The notes: generated by a model not told the origin, from the letters alone. Positions 9,647 to 19,206 are shown, counted from the first letter of the stretch. The stretch: DNA of 64,000 nucleotides from Novosphingobium aquimarinum (GCF_009746585.1 NZ_WRPO01000004.1:62001-126000); one strand, 5' to 3'. A program made the numbers and translations.

Positions 9647-9999
9647 GTCGCGCCTGTAGAACGCTCTGCCGACAAACGCCAGAGCTTTTTATGCAACATT
9701 TGCATGAATAAACTGCAAGTGAGCGAACGGTGTTGCCTGTCCAAGCCGCACTCGGGGGGTGCCTTGCCATCATGATCACGCCGCCGCAACCGCTTCGACC
9801 CGATCGTTCGCGGGCACGCCGCACCTTCCCCCTCGAAGCGAAAGCTTTACGATCACCCGATATTGGAGATAGCCATGCGATCCGTTCGTTCACCAGCCAT
9901 TGGCGCCAGATCTCACACTCTTCCCCTTTCTGGTCTCAGCGTGATGAGCCCGGCCATCGCGCCTTGCGAGCCGACGCCCGTCTTTCCCTCGCGGATCGC
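9647..9999. other. Intergenic region with a 15-bp inverted repeat
   Basis: About 350 bp between divergent genes. A perfect inverted repeat, ATGCAA-CAT-TTGCAT, lies at 9691-9705 and looks like a repressor operator. The rest of the stretch is open in the frame of the downstream oxidoreductase, but it lacks that family's N-terminal features, so I leave it non-coding. Confidence 0.5.
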
Positions 10000-11640
10000 A
10001 TGAGCCCACGCAACTCCGTTTCGGATCGCTACGATGCCCTCATCATCGGCGCGGGCCACAACGGCCTCGTCTGCGCCTTCTATCTGGCGCGCGCCGGACT
10101 GAAAGTGCGGGTGCTCGAACGGCGTGCGGTCGTCGGCGGCGCGGCCGTGACTGAAGAATTTCACCCCGGCTTCCGCAATTCGCTGGCGAGCTACACCGTC
10201 AGCTTGCTGCAACCCAAAGTCATTGCCGACATGCGATTGCCCGAGCGCGGCTATCGCGTGATCGAGCGGCCGATCGCCAACTTCCTGCCGCAGCAGGACG
10301 GCGGCTACCTCAAGGTCGGCGGCGGCCTTGCCCGCACCCAGGCCGAGTTCGCGCGCTTCAGCCAGGCCGATGCCGAGGCCCTGCCCCGCTACTATGATGC
10401 GCTCGAACGTGTCGCCGACGTGCTGCGCGGCCTGGCGCTGCAACGCCCGCCCAACCTCGGCGAGGGCTGGCGCACGATGCTGGCCGCAGCCAGCCAAGGT
10501 CTGCCGCTGGCCCGGCTCGACCTCGAAACCCGGCGCGACGTGCTCGATCTCTTCGCCAAGTCCGCGCGCGGCTTCCTCGACGGCTGGTTCGAAAGCGAGG
10601 CGATCAAGGCCGCGTTCGGATTCGACGCCGTGGTCGGAAACTATGCCTCGCCCGATACGCCGGGCAGCGCCTACGTGCTGCTCCATCACGTCTTCGGCGA
10701 GGTCAACGGCAAGCGCGGTGCCTGGGGCCATGCCATCGGGGGCATGGGCGCGATCACGCAAATGATGGCCGAGGCTGCATGCGAAGCGGGCGCGCAGATC
10801 TCGCTCGAAAGTCCGGTCGCGCAAGTGCTGGTGGATGGCGGCAAAGTCGCGGGCGTGACACTGAAAAGCGGCGAGGAGATCGGCGCAGGCCGCGTCATCG
10901 CCAATGTCGGCCCGCGTCTGCTTTACGAGCGGCTTCTCGCGCCGGCGGATCTCGATCCCGACTTCCGCCGCCGCATCGCCACCTTCCGCACCGGCAGCGG
11001 CAGCTTCCGGATGAACCTCGCGCTATCCGAATTGCCGCGCTTCACATGCCTGCCCGAACCCGGCGAGCACCATCGCGCCGGCATCATCATCGCACCCACG
11101 CTGGAATACATGGATCGGGCTTTTCTCGATGCGAAACGAGACGGCTGGTCGCGCGCGCCGATCGTCGAGATGCTGATCCCGTCCACCGTCGACGATAGCT
11201 TGGCGCCGCCCGGTGCTCACGTCGCCAGCCTGTTCTGTCAGCAGTTCGCACCCGATCTGCCCGCGAGACGCGATGGCGCTCTCCGCGACTGGGACGACGA
11301 GGAAGACGCCGCCGCGGATACGATCATCGACACCGTAGAAGCCTACGCACCGGGCTTTCGCGCCTCGATCCTCGGCCGCCGGATCCTCAGCCCCAAAGGT
11401 CTCGAGCGCACGCTCGGCCTCGTGGGCGGCGACATCTTCCACGGAGCGATGACGCTCGACCAGCTCTGGTCGGCGCGCCCGATGCTGGGCCACGGCGGCT
11501 ATCGCGGCCCGATCGACGGTCTGTGGATGTGCGGCGCCGGCACCCACCCCGGCGGCGGCGTCACCGGCGCCCCGGGCCACAACTGCGCGCACGCGATCCT
11601 GGCGGGGCGCAAGCGGATCGGCCGGCGTACGTTAGGATGA
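10000..11640 (+). CDS. CrtI/PYROXD2-like FAD-dependent oxidoreductase
   Basis: FAD-dependent amine-oxidase-fold protein of 546 residues, in the family containing phytoene desaturases and the PYROXD2 group. The dinucleotide-binding motif DALIIGAGHNGLVCAFYLAR sits at the N-terminus, followed by VLERRAVVGGAAVTEE. The C-terminal FAD motif GLWMCGAGTHPGGGVTGAPG is intact. The start at 10000 (MSPRNSV) lies just before the Rossmann motif. No other carotenoid gene is adjacent, so a carotenoid role is not supported here. Substrate unknown. Confidence 0.88.
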   Translation: MSPRNSVSDRYDALIIGAGHNGLVCAFYLARAGLKVRVLERRAVVGGAAVTEEFHPGFRNSLASYTVSLLQPKVIADMRLPERGYRVIERPIANFLPQQDGGYLKVGGGLARTQAEFARFSQADAEALPRYYDALERVADVLRGLALQRPPNLGEGWRTMLAAASQGLPLARLDLETRRDVLDLFAKSARGFLDGWFESEAIKAAFGFDAVVGNYASPDTPGSAYVLLHHVFGEVNGKRGAWGHAIGGMGAITQMMAEAACEAGAQISLESPVAQVLVDGGKVAGVTLKSGEEIGAGRVIANVGPRLLYERLLAPADLDPDFRRRIATFRTGSGSFRMNLALSELPRFTCLPEPGEHHRAGIIIAPTLEYMDRAFLDAKRDGWSRAPIVEMLIPSTVDDSLAPPGAHVASLFCQQFAPDLPARRDGALRDWDDEEDAAADTIIDTVEAYAPGFRASILGRRILSPKGLERTLGLVGGDIFHGAMTLDQLWSARPMLGHGGYRGPIDGLWMCGAGTHPGGGVTGAPGHNCAHAILAGRKRIGRRTLG

Positions 11641-11974
11641 GCGCGCGGGCAGGAAGCGGTCACGCAGACGATCAGCGGTGTTAGGTTGCGATCGCGAGCG
11701 TGTATCTTTCGAAGGGCTCTGACTACGTTCGCGGAACTGCCTCACCGGGACACTGGATCGGATGAAAGGAAAGCCGCGCCCAGCGCGAGGATTTTTTCCA
11801 CAACTGCAAGCGCGAGCGCCGAATACTGACGCCAAAAAAAATCATTGCAAGTCTTGTCGTGCCTTGCGGAATGTCCCACAAATTCAGTCAAGGCAGGCAG
11901 GCAAGTTCCGGAACGCCCCGGAACCCAGGCCCACCGCCCCGGCCGCGCAAGCGGTCACCCTGGCTCAATAGCGC
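11641..11974. other. Gene-free stretch upstream of the 18-codon ORF
   Basis: About 330 bp. It contains an A-rich run (near 11834) that may belong to a promoter for the small ORF at 11991. I see no protein-coding gene with family character. Confidence 0.4.
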
Positions 11975-11990
11975 GAAAGGAGGTGATCCG

Positions 11991-12047
11991 ATGTCTCATG
12001 GTTCAGCAGAGAGGTCGGCAATATCCGTCGCGAGGCATTATCGCTGA
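11991..12047 (+). CDS. 18-codon leader-type ORF with extended Shine-Dalgarno
   Basis: Encodes MSHGSAERSAISVARHYR. Immediately upstream, 11975-11989 reads GAAAGGAGGTGATCC, 15 bases perfectly complementary to the expected 3' end of 16S rRNA, with GGAGG seven bases before the ATG. The ORF is followed by a small stem (GGCGGC/GCCGCT near 12076-12094) and then a strong terminator. This is the layout of a leader-peptide or small-RNA transcript. The peptide is not enriched in Ile, Leu or Val, so classic ilv attenuation is not indicated even though ilvE lies downstream. Confidence 0.55.
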   Translation: MSHGSAERSAISVARHYR

Positions 12048-12101
12048 AGGTTAGTACGCGATAAAGGTTTCGCTGGCGGCACTTCCGGCCGCTGACCATG
12101 C

Positions 12102-12142
12102 GAAGGGCCGTACCGGAATTTCCGGTGCGGCCCTTCTCATTT
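12102..12142 (+). terminator. Strong stem-loop terminator after the leader ORF
   Basis: A 15-bp stem with one G-T pair (12102-12116 with 12122-12136) and a 5-nt loop, followed by TCATTT. The U-tract is short. It separates the small ORF from ilvE, which has its own AT-rich upstream region (12195-12245). Confidence 0.75.
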
Positions 12143-12283
12143 GCGCCGGGTCCTTGCGGACGGTTTGCACCTGGCCAACAGGCTGCTAAAAAGACTCAGC
12201 CCTGTATTTATATATTCCCAAACTTGCATTTGGCGAAATAATCGTTCAATGCAGCTGGGTTCTATTCGCAAGGATTGCTCCCT

Positions 12284-13384
12284 ATGGCGTCGATCGCCGC
12301 ACCCGAATTCGCGCTCTCTCGCATCGAGCACCCCGGCCGCGTCGCTGCCGACGCCCGCACGGCCATTCTCGGCAATCCCGGTTTCGGGACGAGCTTTTCC
12401 GATCACATGATCTCGATCGATTGGTCCGAGGAGAAAGGCTGGCACGATGCCACGCTGGGGCCGCGGCAGCCGATCCCGCTCGATCCGGCGGCCGCCGTGC
12501 TGCATTATGCTCAGGAGATCTTCGAGGGGCTTAAGGCCTATCGCCAGGTCGATGGCGGCATCGCGCTGTTCCGGCCCGAGGCGAACGCGGCGCGCTTCAA
12601 CAAGTCGGCCGAGCGGCTGGCGATGCCGACGCTCCCGGAAAGCCTGTTCGTCGACTCGATCCGCGCGCTGGTCGATGCCGATCGCGACTGGTTTCCCGCC
12701 ATCGAGGGCGGCTCGCTCTACTTGCGCCCCTTCATGATCGCGACCGAGGCCTTCCTCGGCGTGCGCCCGGCCAAGCACTACAAGTTCCTCGTCATCGCGA
12801 GTCCGGCAGGCAACTACTTCAAGTCGGGCGCCCCGGCAGTCTCGATCTGGGTCTCCGAATACACCCGCGCCGCGCCCGGCGGCACCGGCGCTGCCAAATG
12901 CGGCGGCAATTACGCGGCCAGCCTCGTCCCGCAAGGCGAGGCGATCGCGCGCGGGCACGACCAAGTCGTGTTCCTCGATGCCGCCGAGCACAAGTGGGTC
13001 GAGGAACTGGGCGGCATGAACCTGTACTTCGCCTTCGACGACGGCACCTTGCTCACCCCCGCCCTCACCGGCACGATCCTGCCCGGCATCACGCGCGATT
13101 CGATCCTGACGCTGGCGCGCGAGGAAGGCCTGACGGTGGAGGAAGGCCGCTACTCGATCGACCAGTGGCGCGAGGATGCCGCTTCGGGCCGCCTCGTCGA
13201 GACGTTCGCCTGCGGCACGGCCGCGGTGGTGACGCCGGTCGGCAAAGTCTCGGGACGCGACGGCGAGTTCACCATCGGCTCGGGCGGTCCCGGGCAGCTT
13301 ACACAGCGGCTCAAGGACCGGTTGGTCTCGATCCAGCGCGGCGAAACGCCGGATACGCACGGCTGGATCACGCGGCTCGACTGA
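12284..13384 (+). CDS. ilvE: Branched-chain amino acid aminotransferase
   Basis: PLP-dependent class IV aminotransferase of 366 residues, catalysing the last step of Val, Leu and Ile synthesis (and the first of their breakdown). Family landmarks are FEGLKAYRQVDGGIALFRPE, the Lys-containing KCGGNYAASL, EELGGMNLYF and GTILPGITRD. AGGA lies about 10 bp before the ATG at 12284; an upstream TTG is less likely. The length fits the bacterial type-II branched-chain aminotransferases. An AT-rich candidate promoter lies between the terminator at 12142 and the gene. Confidence 0.95.
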   Translation: MASIAAPEFALSRIEHPGRVAADARTAILGNPGFGTSFSDHMISIDWSEEKGWHDATLGPRQPIPLDPAAAVLHYAQEIFEGLKAYRQVDGGIALFRPEANAARFNKSAERLAMPTLPESLFVDSIRALVDADRDWFPAIEGGSLYLRPFMIATEAFLGVRPAKHYKFLVIASPAGNYFKSGAPAVSIWVSEYTRAAPGGTGAAKCGGNYAASLVPQGEAIARGHDQVVFLDAAEHKWVEELGGMNLYFAFDDGTLLTPALTGTILPGITRDSILTLAREEGLTVEEGRYSIDQWREDAASGRLVETFACGTAAVVTPVGKVSGRDGEFTIGSGGPGQLTQRLKDRLVSIQRGETPDTHGWITRLD

Positions 13385-13592
13385 CCGGACACTCGACTGA
13401 ACGGATACGCTCCCAGCCGATCGCCGGCGCGCGCGAGCTTACTGATCGGCATGGCACGACAGCAACCAAGCGCGAATGCGAGCCGCGCGGATCGTTGCCG
13501 CGCTGTCTTGCCGCGGCGGTGCGGCGCTTGCCCCGGCGACGGCTTGGGATATAGCTGACACGGTTGCGCCACCGAGAGGAACCGACCGTTGC

Positions 13593-15371
13593 ATGGCTAG
13601 CACGCCGCCCTTTGCCGAGCCGATCAAGCTCGTCGTCTGGGATCTCGACGAAACTTTCTGGCAAGGCACGCTCGCCGAGGAAGGCGTCACACCCGTCCCG
13701 CGTCATACCGAGCTGGTGAAAACGCTCGCGTCTCGGGGTATTCCATCCTCGATCGCATCGAAAAATGCCCGCGAGGCGGCGCTGGCGCAGCTTGAAGCGA
13801 TGGGTATGCGCGACTGGTTCGTGGCCCCCGCGATCGGCTTTGCGGCCAAAGGCAGCGGGATCGCCGCGCTGATCGAAGCCCTGCAGCTGCGCGCGGAGAA
13901 CGTCGTGTTCATCGACGACAATGCCGCGGTGCGAGCAGAAGCTGCTTTCGCTTGTCCCGGCCTCACCTGCCTTGCCAGCCCCGACGATCTTGCCGCCGCG
14001 CTGGACCAGCCTGGCTTGGCGGGCAGCGACGATCCCAAGTTCACTCGCCTGGCGCAATACCGCGACCTCGCCAGCCGTCACGATCTCCGCGCCGCCAGCG
14101 GCCAGAGCGCCGAAGCTTTCCTGCGGCAAAGCGAAATACGCGTCGAGATCGACTATGATGTCGAACCCCATCTCGACCGAATCATCGAACTCATCAACCG
14201 CTCGAACCAGCTCAACTATACCAAGCGACGCATCGAGACCGACGAAGCGCGCAGCAAGTTCGTCGACCAGCTCGACCGCTACGGCCACAAGCCCGGCATC
14301 GTCCGGGTTTCGGACAAGTACGCCGATTATGGCATCGTCGGCTTTTTCCTGACGCTCGCCACCTTGCGCGAATATTCGCTGCGGCAGTTCGTATTCTCGT
14401 GCCGAATTCTGGGCATCGGCGTGGAGCAATACGTCTACGACTTGCTCAAGCGCCCCGAGATTACCGTGGTCGAGCCGGTCGCGCATCCGATCGTCTCGCA
14501 CGAAAGTGTCGACTGGATCACCGAGGGCGGCCCGAAGGGCGAAGTCGCCGCGCTGCGCGATCGCAAGCTGGTGCTGATCGGCGGCTGCGACATGCTGCAG
14601 CTTTCGACCTATTGTTCGATGCATTCGACCGAGTTCACCAACCGCGACGTGCGCGGCCTGATGAAGCGGCTCGACGATCCCTTCTTCATCCTCGAGGACG
14701 ATACCGATCGCATTCGCCGCAGCGAAACCCGCGGTCGGCTGCCCGCTTTCGACGCGGTCGATCTCGAAGAGCGCGATCGGGCGCTGGCCGATGCCGATGC
14801 TCTCGTCGTCTCTTTCTATCGGATGATGGAGTACAACTATTTCCGCGACCGCGACGGCCTTACCGCGCGGTTCGACGAAGATGCGCTGCGAAAGCTGCTC
14901 GCCTCGGATCAAGCGATCTGGTTCGCCCGCACCATGACCTTCCAACATTTCTCGCATGAGGAACGCAGCGATCTGGTGCGCCGCGCGCTCTGGCGCCTGG
15001 CCGAGCGCACTCCGGCGGACTGCAAGATCATCGTCTTGACCGAGAACACCCGCAAGCAGGAGCACTTGCCCAATCCGCTCAAGCTGCGGCGGCTCTACAA
15101 CGAACTGGTCGCAGGCATTTGCGCGGCAAGCGACAAGTTCGTGCTGCTCGATATCGACACCGTCACCAGTGAGGAATGGATCTGGGACGATGGCTTCCAC
15201 ATGCATCGACAAGGCTATTTCGAGCTGGCGCAGGCCGTGAAGGCGATCGTCTGCCCGACACCAGAACCACACTCAACCACACCGCCCGCGCGCACCACGC
15301 GGCTCGGTACGCGGATCACCGCCTCGGTCGGCGCCAAGTTCCGTTTCGACGCACTGCCGCATCGCCCTTAG
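13593..15371 (+). CDS. FkbH-like HAD protein with SGNH-like C-terminal domain
   Basis: A 592-residue protein. The N-terminus is a HAD-IIIC/FkbH domain with the nucleophile motif VVWDLDETFWQGTL and the metal motif VVFIDDNAAVRAEA. FkbH proteins load glyceryl units onto carrier proteins, and relatives act in polyketide or surface-polysaccharide pathways. After about residue 310 (LVLIGGCDMLQLSTY... DGFHMHRQGY) there is a segment with an SGNH-hydrolase-like feel. GAGAGGA precedes the ATG by 12 bp. No carrier protein or synthase gene is nearby, so the pathway is unknown. Confidence 0.82.
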   Translation: MASTPPFAEPIKLVVWDLDETFWQGTLAEEGVTPVPRHTELVKTLASRGIPSSIASKNAREAALAQLEAMGMRDWFVAPAIGFAAKGSGIAALIEALQLRAENVVFIDDNAAVRAEAAFACPGLTCLASPDDLAAALDQPGLAGSDDPKFTRLAQYRDLASRHDLRAASGQSAEAFLRQSEIRVEIDYDVEPHLDRIIELINRSNQLNYTKRRIETDEARSKFVDQLDRYGHKPGIVRVSDKYADYGIVGFFLTLATLREYSLRQFVFSCRILGIGVEQYVYDLLKRPEITVVEPVAHPIVSHESVDWITEGGPKGEVAALRDRKLVLIGGCDMLQLSTYCSMHSTEFTNRDVRGLMKRLDDPFFILEDDTDRIRRSETRGRLPAFDAVDLEERDRALADADALVVSFYRMMEYNYFRDRDGLTARFDEDALRKLLASDQAIWFARTMTFQHFSHEERSDLVRRALWRLAERTPADCKIIVLTENTRKQEHLPNPLKLRRLYNELVAGICAASDKFVLLDIDTVTSEEWIWDDGFHMHRQGYFELAQAVKAIVCPTPEPHSTTPPARTTRLGTRITASVGAKFRFDALPHRP

Positions 15372-15446
15372 CCATCGGCGCGAAACCTTGCACGGCGCGC
15401 GCGCAGACCTACTTCGCTCGCAAGCCGATCACGAGGAGCAATGCCG

Positions 15447-16280
15447 ATGTCAGAATATGTGCCGCCCAAGGTCTGGACCTGGGATCAGGAGAACGGCGGG
15501 CAGTTCGCCAGCATAAACCGGCCGATCGCCGGCCCGACGCACGACAAGGATCTGCCGCGCGGCGAACATCCCTTTCAACTCTATTCGCTGGGCACGCCCA
15601 ATGGCCAGAAGGTCACGATGCTGTTCGAGGAACTGCTCGCCGCAGGTCATGACGCCGAATACGACGCCTGGCTCATCTCGATCCAGGATGGCGACCAATT
15701 TTCGAGCGGCTTCGTTTCGGTCAACCCCAATTCCAAGATCCCGGCGCTGCTCGATTGCTCGGGCGAAACGCCGTTCCGCGTGTTCGAATCCGGGGCGATC
15801 CTGCTGCATCTCGCCGAGAAGTTCCGCGCCTTCATGCCCACCGACCCCGCGGGCCGCGCCGAGTGCCTTTCATGGCTGATGTGGCAGATGGGCAGCGCGC
15901 CGATGATCGGCGGCGGCTTCGGGCACTTCTATGCCTACGCTCCTGAAAAGTTCGAATATCCGATCAATCGTTATGCGATGGAGACCAAGCGCCTGTTCTC
16001 GGTTGCGGATCGACGCCTGGCCGAAACGCCTTATCTCGCCGGCGACATGCTGACCATCGCGGACATCGCAGCCTATGCCTGGCTCGGCACATTTGCGCGC
16101 GGTGAAGCCTATGGCGATGCGGCGACTTTCCTTGAGATAGAGAGCTACACCCATGTCGAACGATGGGTGGCTGAACTCGACGCCCGCCCCGCGCTGCAGC
16201 GTGGGCGCAAGGTCAACCGCAACGCCGAGGGTTGGGCGATCGAGCGGCACAGCGCCGCCGATATCGATGCCGTGATGTAA
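15447..16280 (+). CDS. yghU: YghU-type glutathione S-transferase / disulfide oxidoreductase
   Basis: A 277-residue protein of the YghU/YfcG Nu-class GST family, which reduces disulfides with glutathione in the cytoplasm. Hallmarks: the N-terminal INRPIAGPTHDKDLP segment, LYSLGTPNGQKVTMLFEEL (thioredoxin-like start), NPNSKIPALLD (cis-Pro loop), FESGAILLHLAEKF, and the helical C-terminal domain. GAGGAG is 8 bp before the ATG at 15447, better spaced than for the ATG six bases upstream. Convergent with the TonB receptor gene. Confidence 0.92.
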   Translation: MSEYVPPKVWTWDQENGGQFASINRPIAGPTHDKDLPRGEHPFQLYSLGTPNGQKVTMLFEELLAAGHDAEYDAWLISIQDGDQFSSGFVSVNPNSKIPALLDCSGETPFRVFESGAILLHLAEKFRAFMPTDPAGRAECLSWLMWQMGSAPMIGGGFGHFYAYAPEKFEYPINRYAMETKRLFSVADRRLAETPYLAGDMLTIADIAAYAWLGTFARGEAYGDAATFLEIESYTHVERWVAELDARPALQRGRKVNRNAEGWAIERHSAADIDAVM

Positions 16281-16370
16281 GAGCCCGCGAGAGAACGGCC
16301 GGGCACTGGTGCGCCTGGCCCCCTCCTCGAACCCCCGCCCCCGCAATGCCGCGTCGCTTTGACGGGCACA

Positions 16371-18590
16371 TCAGAAGCTATAGCGGAAGTTGACGCCGTA
16401 TTCTCGCGGCGTGCCGAGCGAGGCCAAGGTGCCGATGCCGGCCAAATTCAGCTTCTGGTTGAAATACTCTTCGTCGAGCAGGTTGCGGGCGAAGGCACCG
16501 ACCGTCCATCCGGCGTCGTCCGGCCCCCAGTTGATGCTGGCGTTCACGAGTTCGACCGGGCCGACGCGTTCCACCGGCAAGTTGGTGTAGCTGGTGAACT
16601 TCGCGCTCGTATAGGTGTACTGCCCCGTCGTGCTGAGTGTGCCATTGGCCAGCGGCTGCTTCCAGTTGACCCCCAGGGCCGCGTTCCACTTGGGCGCATT
16701 CATCAGGCGATTGCCTGCATAGGATATCGGCACTAGCCCGCCCGTCACGGGGTCGAGAACCTGGGTGTCGTACTCCTTGTACTTGGCATCCAGATAGGCG
16801 AGCGCGCCGGTCAGCGTCAGTCCCGTCACCGGGATCGCGGTTACTTCCAGCTCGAAGCCTTTGGTACGGGCACTGCCCGCGTTGGCGATCGAAGCCGAAT
16901 TGGCCCCCGACGGATAGGTGATGTTTTGCACCACCTGCATGTCGGAATACCAGTTGTAGAACGCGGCAAGATTTACTCGTAGGTGGCGATCAAGGAGATC
17001 CGCCTTGATGCCGCCCTCAATCGTATCGAGTTTTTCTGGATCGAACGGGCCGATATCTTGCGCGATCGCGATGCGGCCCGTGAAGCCCCCCGATTTGAAA
17101 CCGCGCGCATAATAGCCGTAAAGCATCACGTCCGGATCCACCCGATAGTCGAGCCCGACCTTCCAGCCGACGTTGTTCCAAGACTCTTTCCCGCTGGCAA
17201 CGATAAGGCTTCCGGGGATCAGCGGATCGTTGAAGGTCGCTACGCCTGAGGGATTGATCGTGTTGGCCGTAGTAGACGTCGCTTCGGTTTTTTCGTGGCT
17301 GTAGCGGATACCGGCCTGCAGGCGCAGGCTGCCCGTCAGGTCCTGGTAAAGCTGGGCGAAGCCGGAGAGTGACCAGTTGGTCTGCGCCTGCGTTTGCGGC
17401 TGACCGAGCCCAGGAAGGAAGCCGTCGAGCTTGCCCTGTTGATCGAGGGTATAGCGCTGGCGGAAATAATAGCCACCAAGGATCAGCCGGGTCGTATCGC
17501 TGAGATCGATCAGATCGCGCAGTTCCTGGCTGAATTGATGATGCTTGGTGCGCCGACGCGTTTGCAGCAGCACGCGGGTGGTCGCATCGTCGTCCGAGAA
17601 CAGTTCGTTGTCGTATTCGCGATACGACGTGATCGAAGTGAGATCGCCGATGCCGCTCGTTAGGTTCTGAGTGAGCGTAATGGCGTAGGAATCGCGGTCG
17701 TTCGAATCCGGCTGGTCCGAACTCAGGCCGCGCTTGAAGTCAAACGGATCGGTTGTCTCTCCCGGCGTATAGAACAGTTCGCCGGGACCCGCGATGAGGA
17801 TGCCGGTCTGCGATCCATTGCGGCTGCGCACGTATTCACCGATAAGCGTCGCGTCGTAATCGCCTCTGTCGTACTTCAAATATCCGCGCAGCGTCGTGAT
17901 GTTGCGCTTTCCGATCCGGCGATTGTCCGCGTAGTTGCGGAAGTAGCCATCCATCTCGTTGTGCAAGACCGAGATCTTGCCCGAGAGGTTCTCCGTCAGC
18001 GGGACGTTGAGCGCGCCGTTCAGCTCGAGATGGCCGTAGTTGCCGTAAACCGCTTCGATGTCGCCGCCGAATTCACCCGTCGGTTGCTTGGTCACGACAT
18101 TGATCACACCGCCCGTCGTGTTCGCGCCGAACAGAGTGCCTTGCGGGCCGCGCAGCACTTCGACGCGATCGATATCGAAAAGCGACAGCAGCGCTGCGGT
18201 GTTGACGCCGACCACGACGCCGTCGACCACGACTGAAACCGTCGTGCCGACATAGGGATCGGCATCGTTCACCCCGACGCCGCGAATGGTGAAGACTGCG
18301 GAATCGGGCGAGTTCGAGAACGTGTTGATCTGCACGTTGGGGATCGAATTCGAGAGGTCGGCAATGTTATTGACCTGCGCTTCCTGGAGCGCCTCCCCTG
18401 TCACCGCCGTCACCGAAATCGGCACGTCCTGCTGGCTTTGCGCCTGCTTCTGCGCCGTGACGATGATTTCCTCGAGGCCGGTGTTCGCTGCATCATCCGG
18501 TGCATTCTGCTGCGCCTGAGCGGATGCCGAAACGAAGCAGGCGCCCGCGATCAGAGTGGTCGACAGAGCGCGTGTGCGAACCATCCGCAT
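16371..18590 (-). CDS. TonB-dependent receptor
   Basis: Outer-membrane TonB-dependent receptor of about 739 residues. A signal peptide (ending near SASAQAQQ) precedes a TonB-box-like EEIIVTAQKQ, a plug domain (VEVLRGPQGTLFGANTTGG) and a beta-barrel ending in Phe (GVNFRYSF), as outer-membrane insertion requires. GGGAGA precedes the ATG at 18590. The sequence is of the large catabolic or siderophore receptor type of sphingomonads; the ligand is unknown. The neighbouring YghU gene is convergent and gives no clue. Confidence 0.94.
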   Translation of the reverse strand: MRMVRTRALSTTLIAGACFVSASAQAQQNAPDDAANTGLEEIIVTAQKQAQSQQDVPISVTAVTGEALQEAQVNNIADLSNSIPNVQINTFSNSPDSAVFTIRGVGVNDADPYVGTTVSVVVDGVVVGVNTAALLSLFDIDRVEVLRGPQGTLFGANTTGGVINVVTKQPTGEFGGDIEAVYGNYGHLELNGALNVPLTENLSGKISVLHNEMDGYFRNYADNRRIGKRNITTLRGYLKYDRGDYDATLIGEYVRSRNGSQTGILIAGPGELFYTPGETTDPFDFKRGLSSDQPDSNDRDSYAITLTQNLTSGIGDLTSITSYREYDNELFSDDDATTRVLLQTRRRTKHHQFSQELRDLIDLSDTTRLILGGYYFRQRYTLDQQGKLDGFLPGLGQPQTQAQTNWSLSGFAQLYQDLTGSLRLQAGIRYSHEKTEATSTTANTINPSGVATFNDPLIPGSLIVASGKESWNNVGWKVGLDYRVDPDVMLYGYYARGFKSGGFTGRIAIAQDIGPFDPEKLDTIEGGIKADLLDRHLRVNLAAFYNWYSDMQVVQNITYPSGANSASIANAGSARTKGFELEVTAIPVTGLTLTGALAYLDAKYKEYDTQVLDPVTGGLVPISYAGNRLMNAPKWNAALGVNWKQPLANGTLSTTGQYTYTSAKFTSYTNLPVERVGPVELVNASINWGPDDAGWTVGAFARNLLDEEYFNQKLNLAGIGTLASLGTPREYGVNFRYSF

Positions 18591-19021
18591 TTCAGAATTC
18601 TCCCGTGAACTTGTGTGCTTTTTTCGTGGCACAAAGCTACTTCGTTCGAATGCGGCGGGAAGCTACGCAATTGATTAGGGGCTGAACTCATAGGCGTGGT
18701 GCAGACGCATCGAAGTGCGTTGCATCCCTATAAAACTCTGCCCCTCCCCCTGACAGTGGCATCCAAACGTACATCGGAACGACAAGCGAATTGCGTCAGC
18801 AAAGCGTGAGAGTGGTGACACGAGCATGTCGCATTCGCCTTCGCCGCCAGCGTCGCTTGAGCCCGGCTCGTTGCTTTGAGAGATTCGCGGTGAGGCGGTG
18901 CCGCTTCTGCCTCGCCTAATTTCAGAATTTGCGTCGACCACCCCAACAACACACGTTTTCTGCCGGATGATCACTGCCTCTTTTCATCCCGCGACGAAGC
19001 GGCTAAGCGCGCCCTGCGTGT
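18591..19021. other. Gene-free region between receptor gene and tRNA-Gln
   Basis: About 430 bp that must contain the leftward promoter of the receptor gene and the rightward promoter of tRNA-Gln. A T-rich patch (18616-18626) lies near the receptor start. No supported ORF or clear operator. Confidence 0.5.
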
Positions 19022-19096
19022 TGGGGCGTAGCCAAGCGGTAAGGCACCGGTTTTTGGTACCGGCATGCGCAGGTTCGAATCCTGCCGCCCCAGCCA
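19022..19096 (+). tRNA. tRNA-Gln(TTG)
   Basis: The complete cloverleaf can be folded: acceptor TGGGGCG/CGCCCCA, D-arm GCCAAGCGGTAAGGC, anticodon stem CCGGT/ACCGG with loop TTTTGGT (anticodon TTG), T-arm GCAGG TTCGAAT CCTGC, discriminator G and encoded CCA. Its 3' end is the integration site of the element that follows. Confidence 0.97.
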
Positions 19097-19115
19097 GTGT
19101 TTGTCTCATTCGAGA
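19083..19115 (+). other. attL
   Basis: Two 14-bp blocks, TGCCGCCCCAGCCA (tRNA 3' end, 19083-19096) and TGTCTCATTCGAGA (19102-19115), are separated by 5 bp and recur at attR. A related copy, TTTGTCTCATGCGAGAT, lies 63 bp further right at 19163-19179. Looser similarity to the attR flank continues (shared CGCTTGCA and AAACCC), so the repeat includes sequence beyond the tRNA. Confidence 0.88.
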
Positions 19116-19206
19116 TCAATCAAGCTCCTCCCGCTTGCATAAACCCCCAAAAAGCTGCAGAATTTGTCTCATGCGAGATAAACAGGGATCATCCAAGCGC
19201 AGAACC

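Noticed and set aside
11991-12283. Classical branched-chain amino acid attenuator before ilvE
   Set aside because: The leader peptide is not rich in Ile, Leu or Val, no alternative anti-terminator pairing is evident, and an AT-rich promoter-like region follows the terminator.
13368-15272. 634-codon open frame antisense to the FkbH-like gene
   Set aside because: The plus strand carries the DLDET HAD motif and a good ribosome site; the antisense reading has no recognisable domain.
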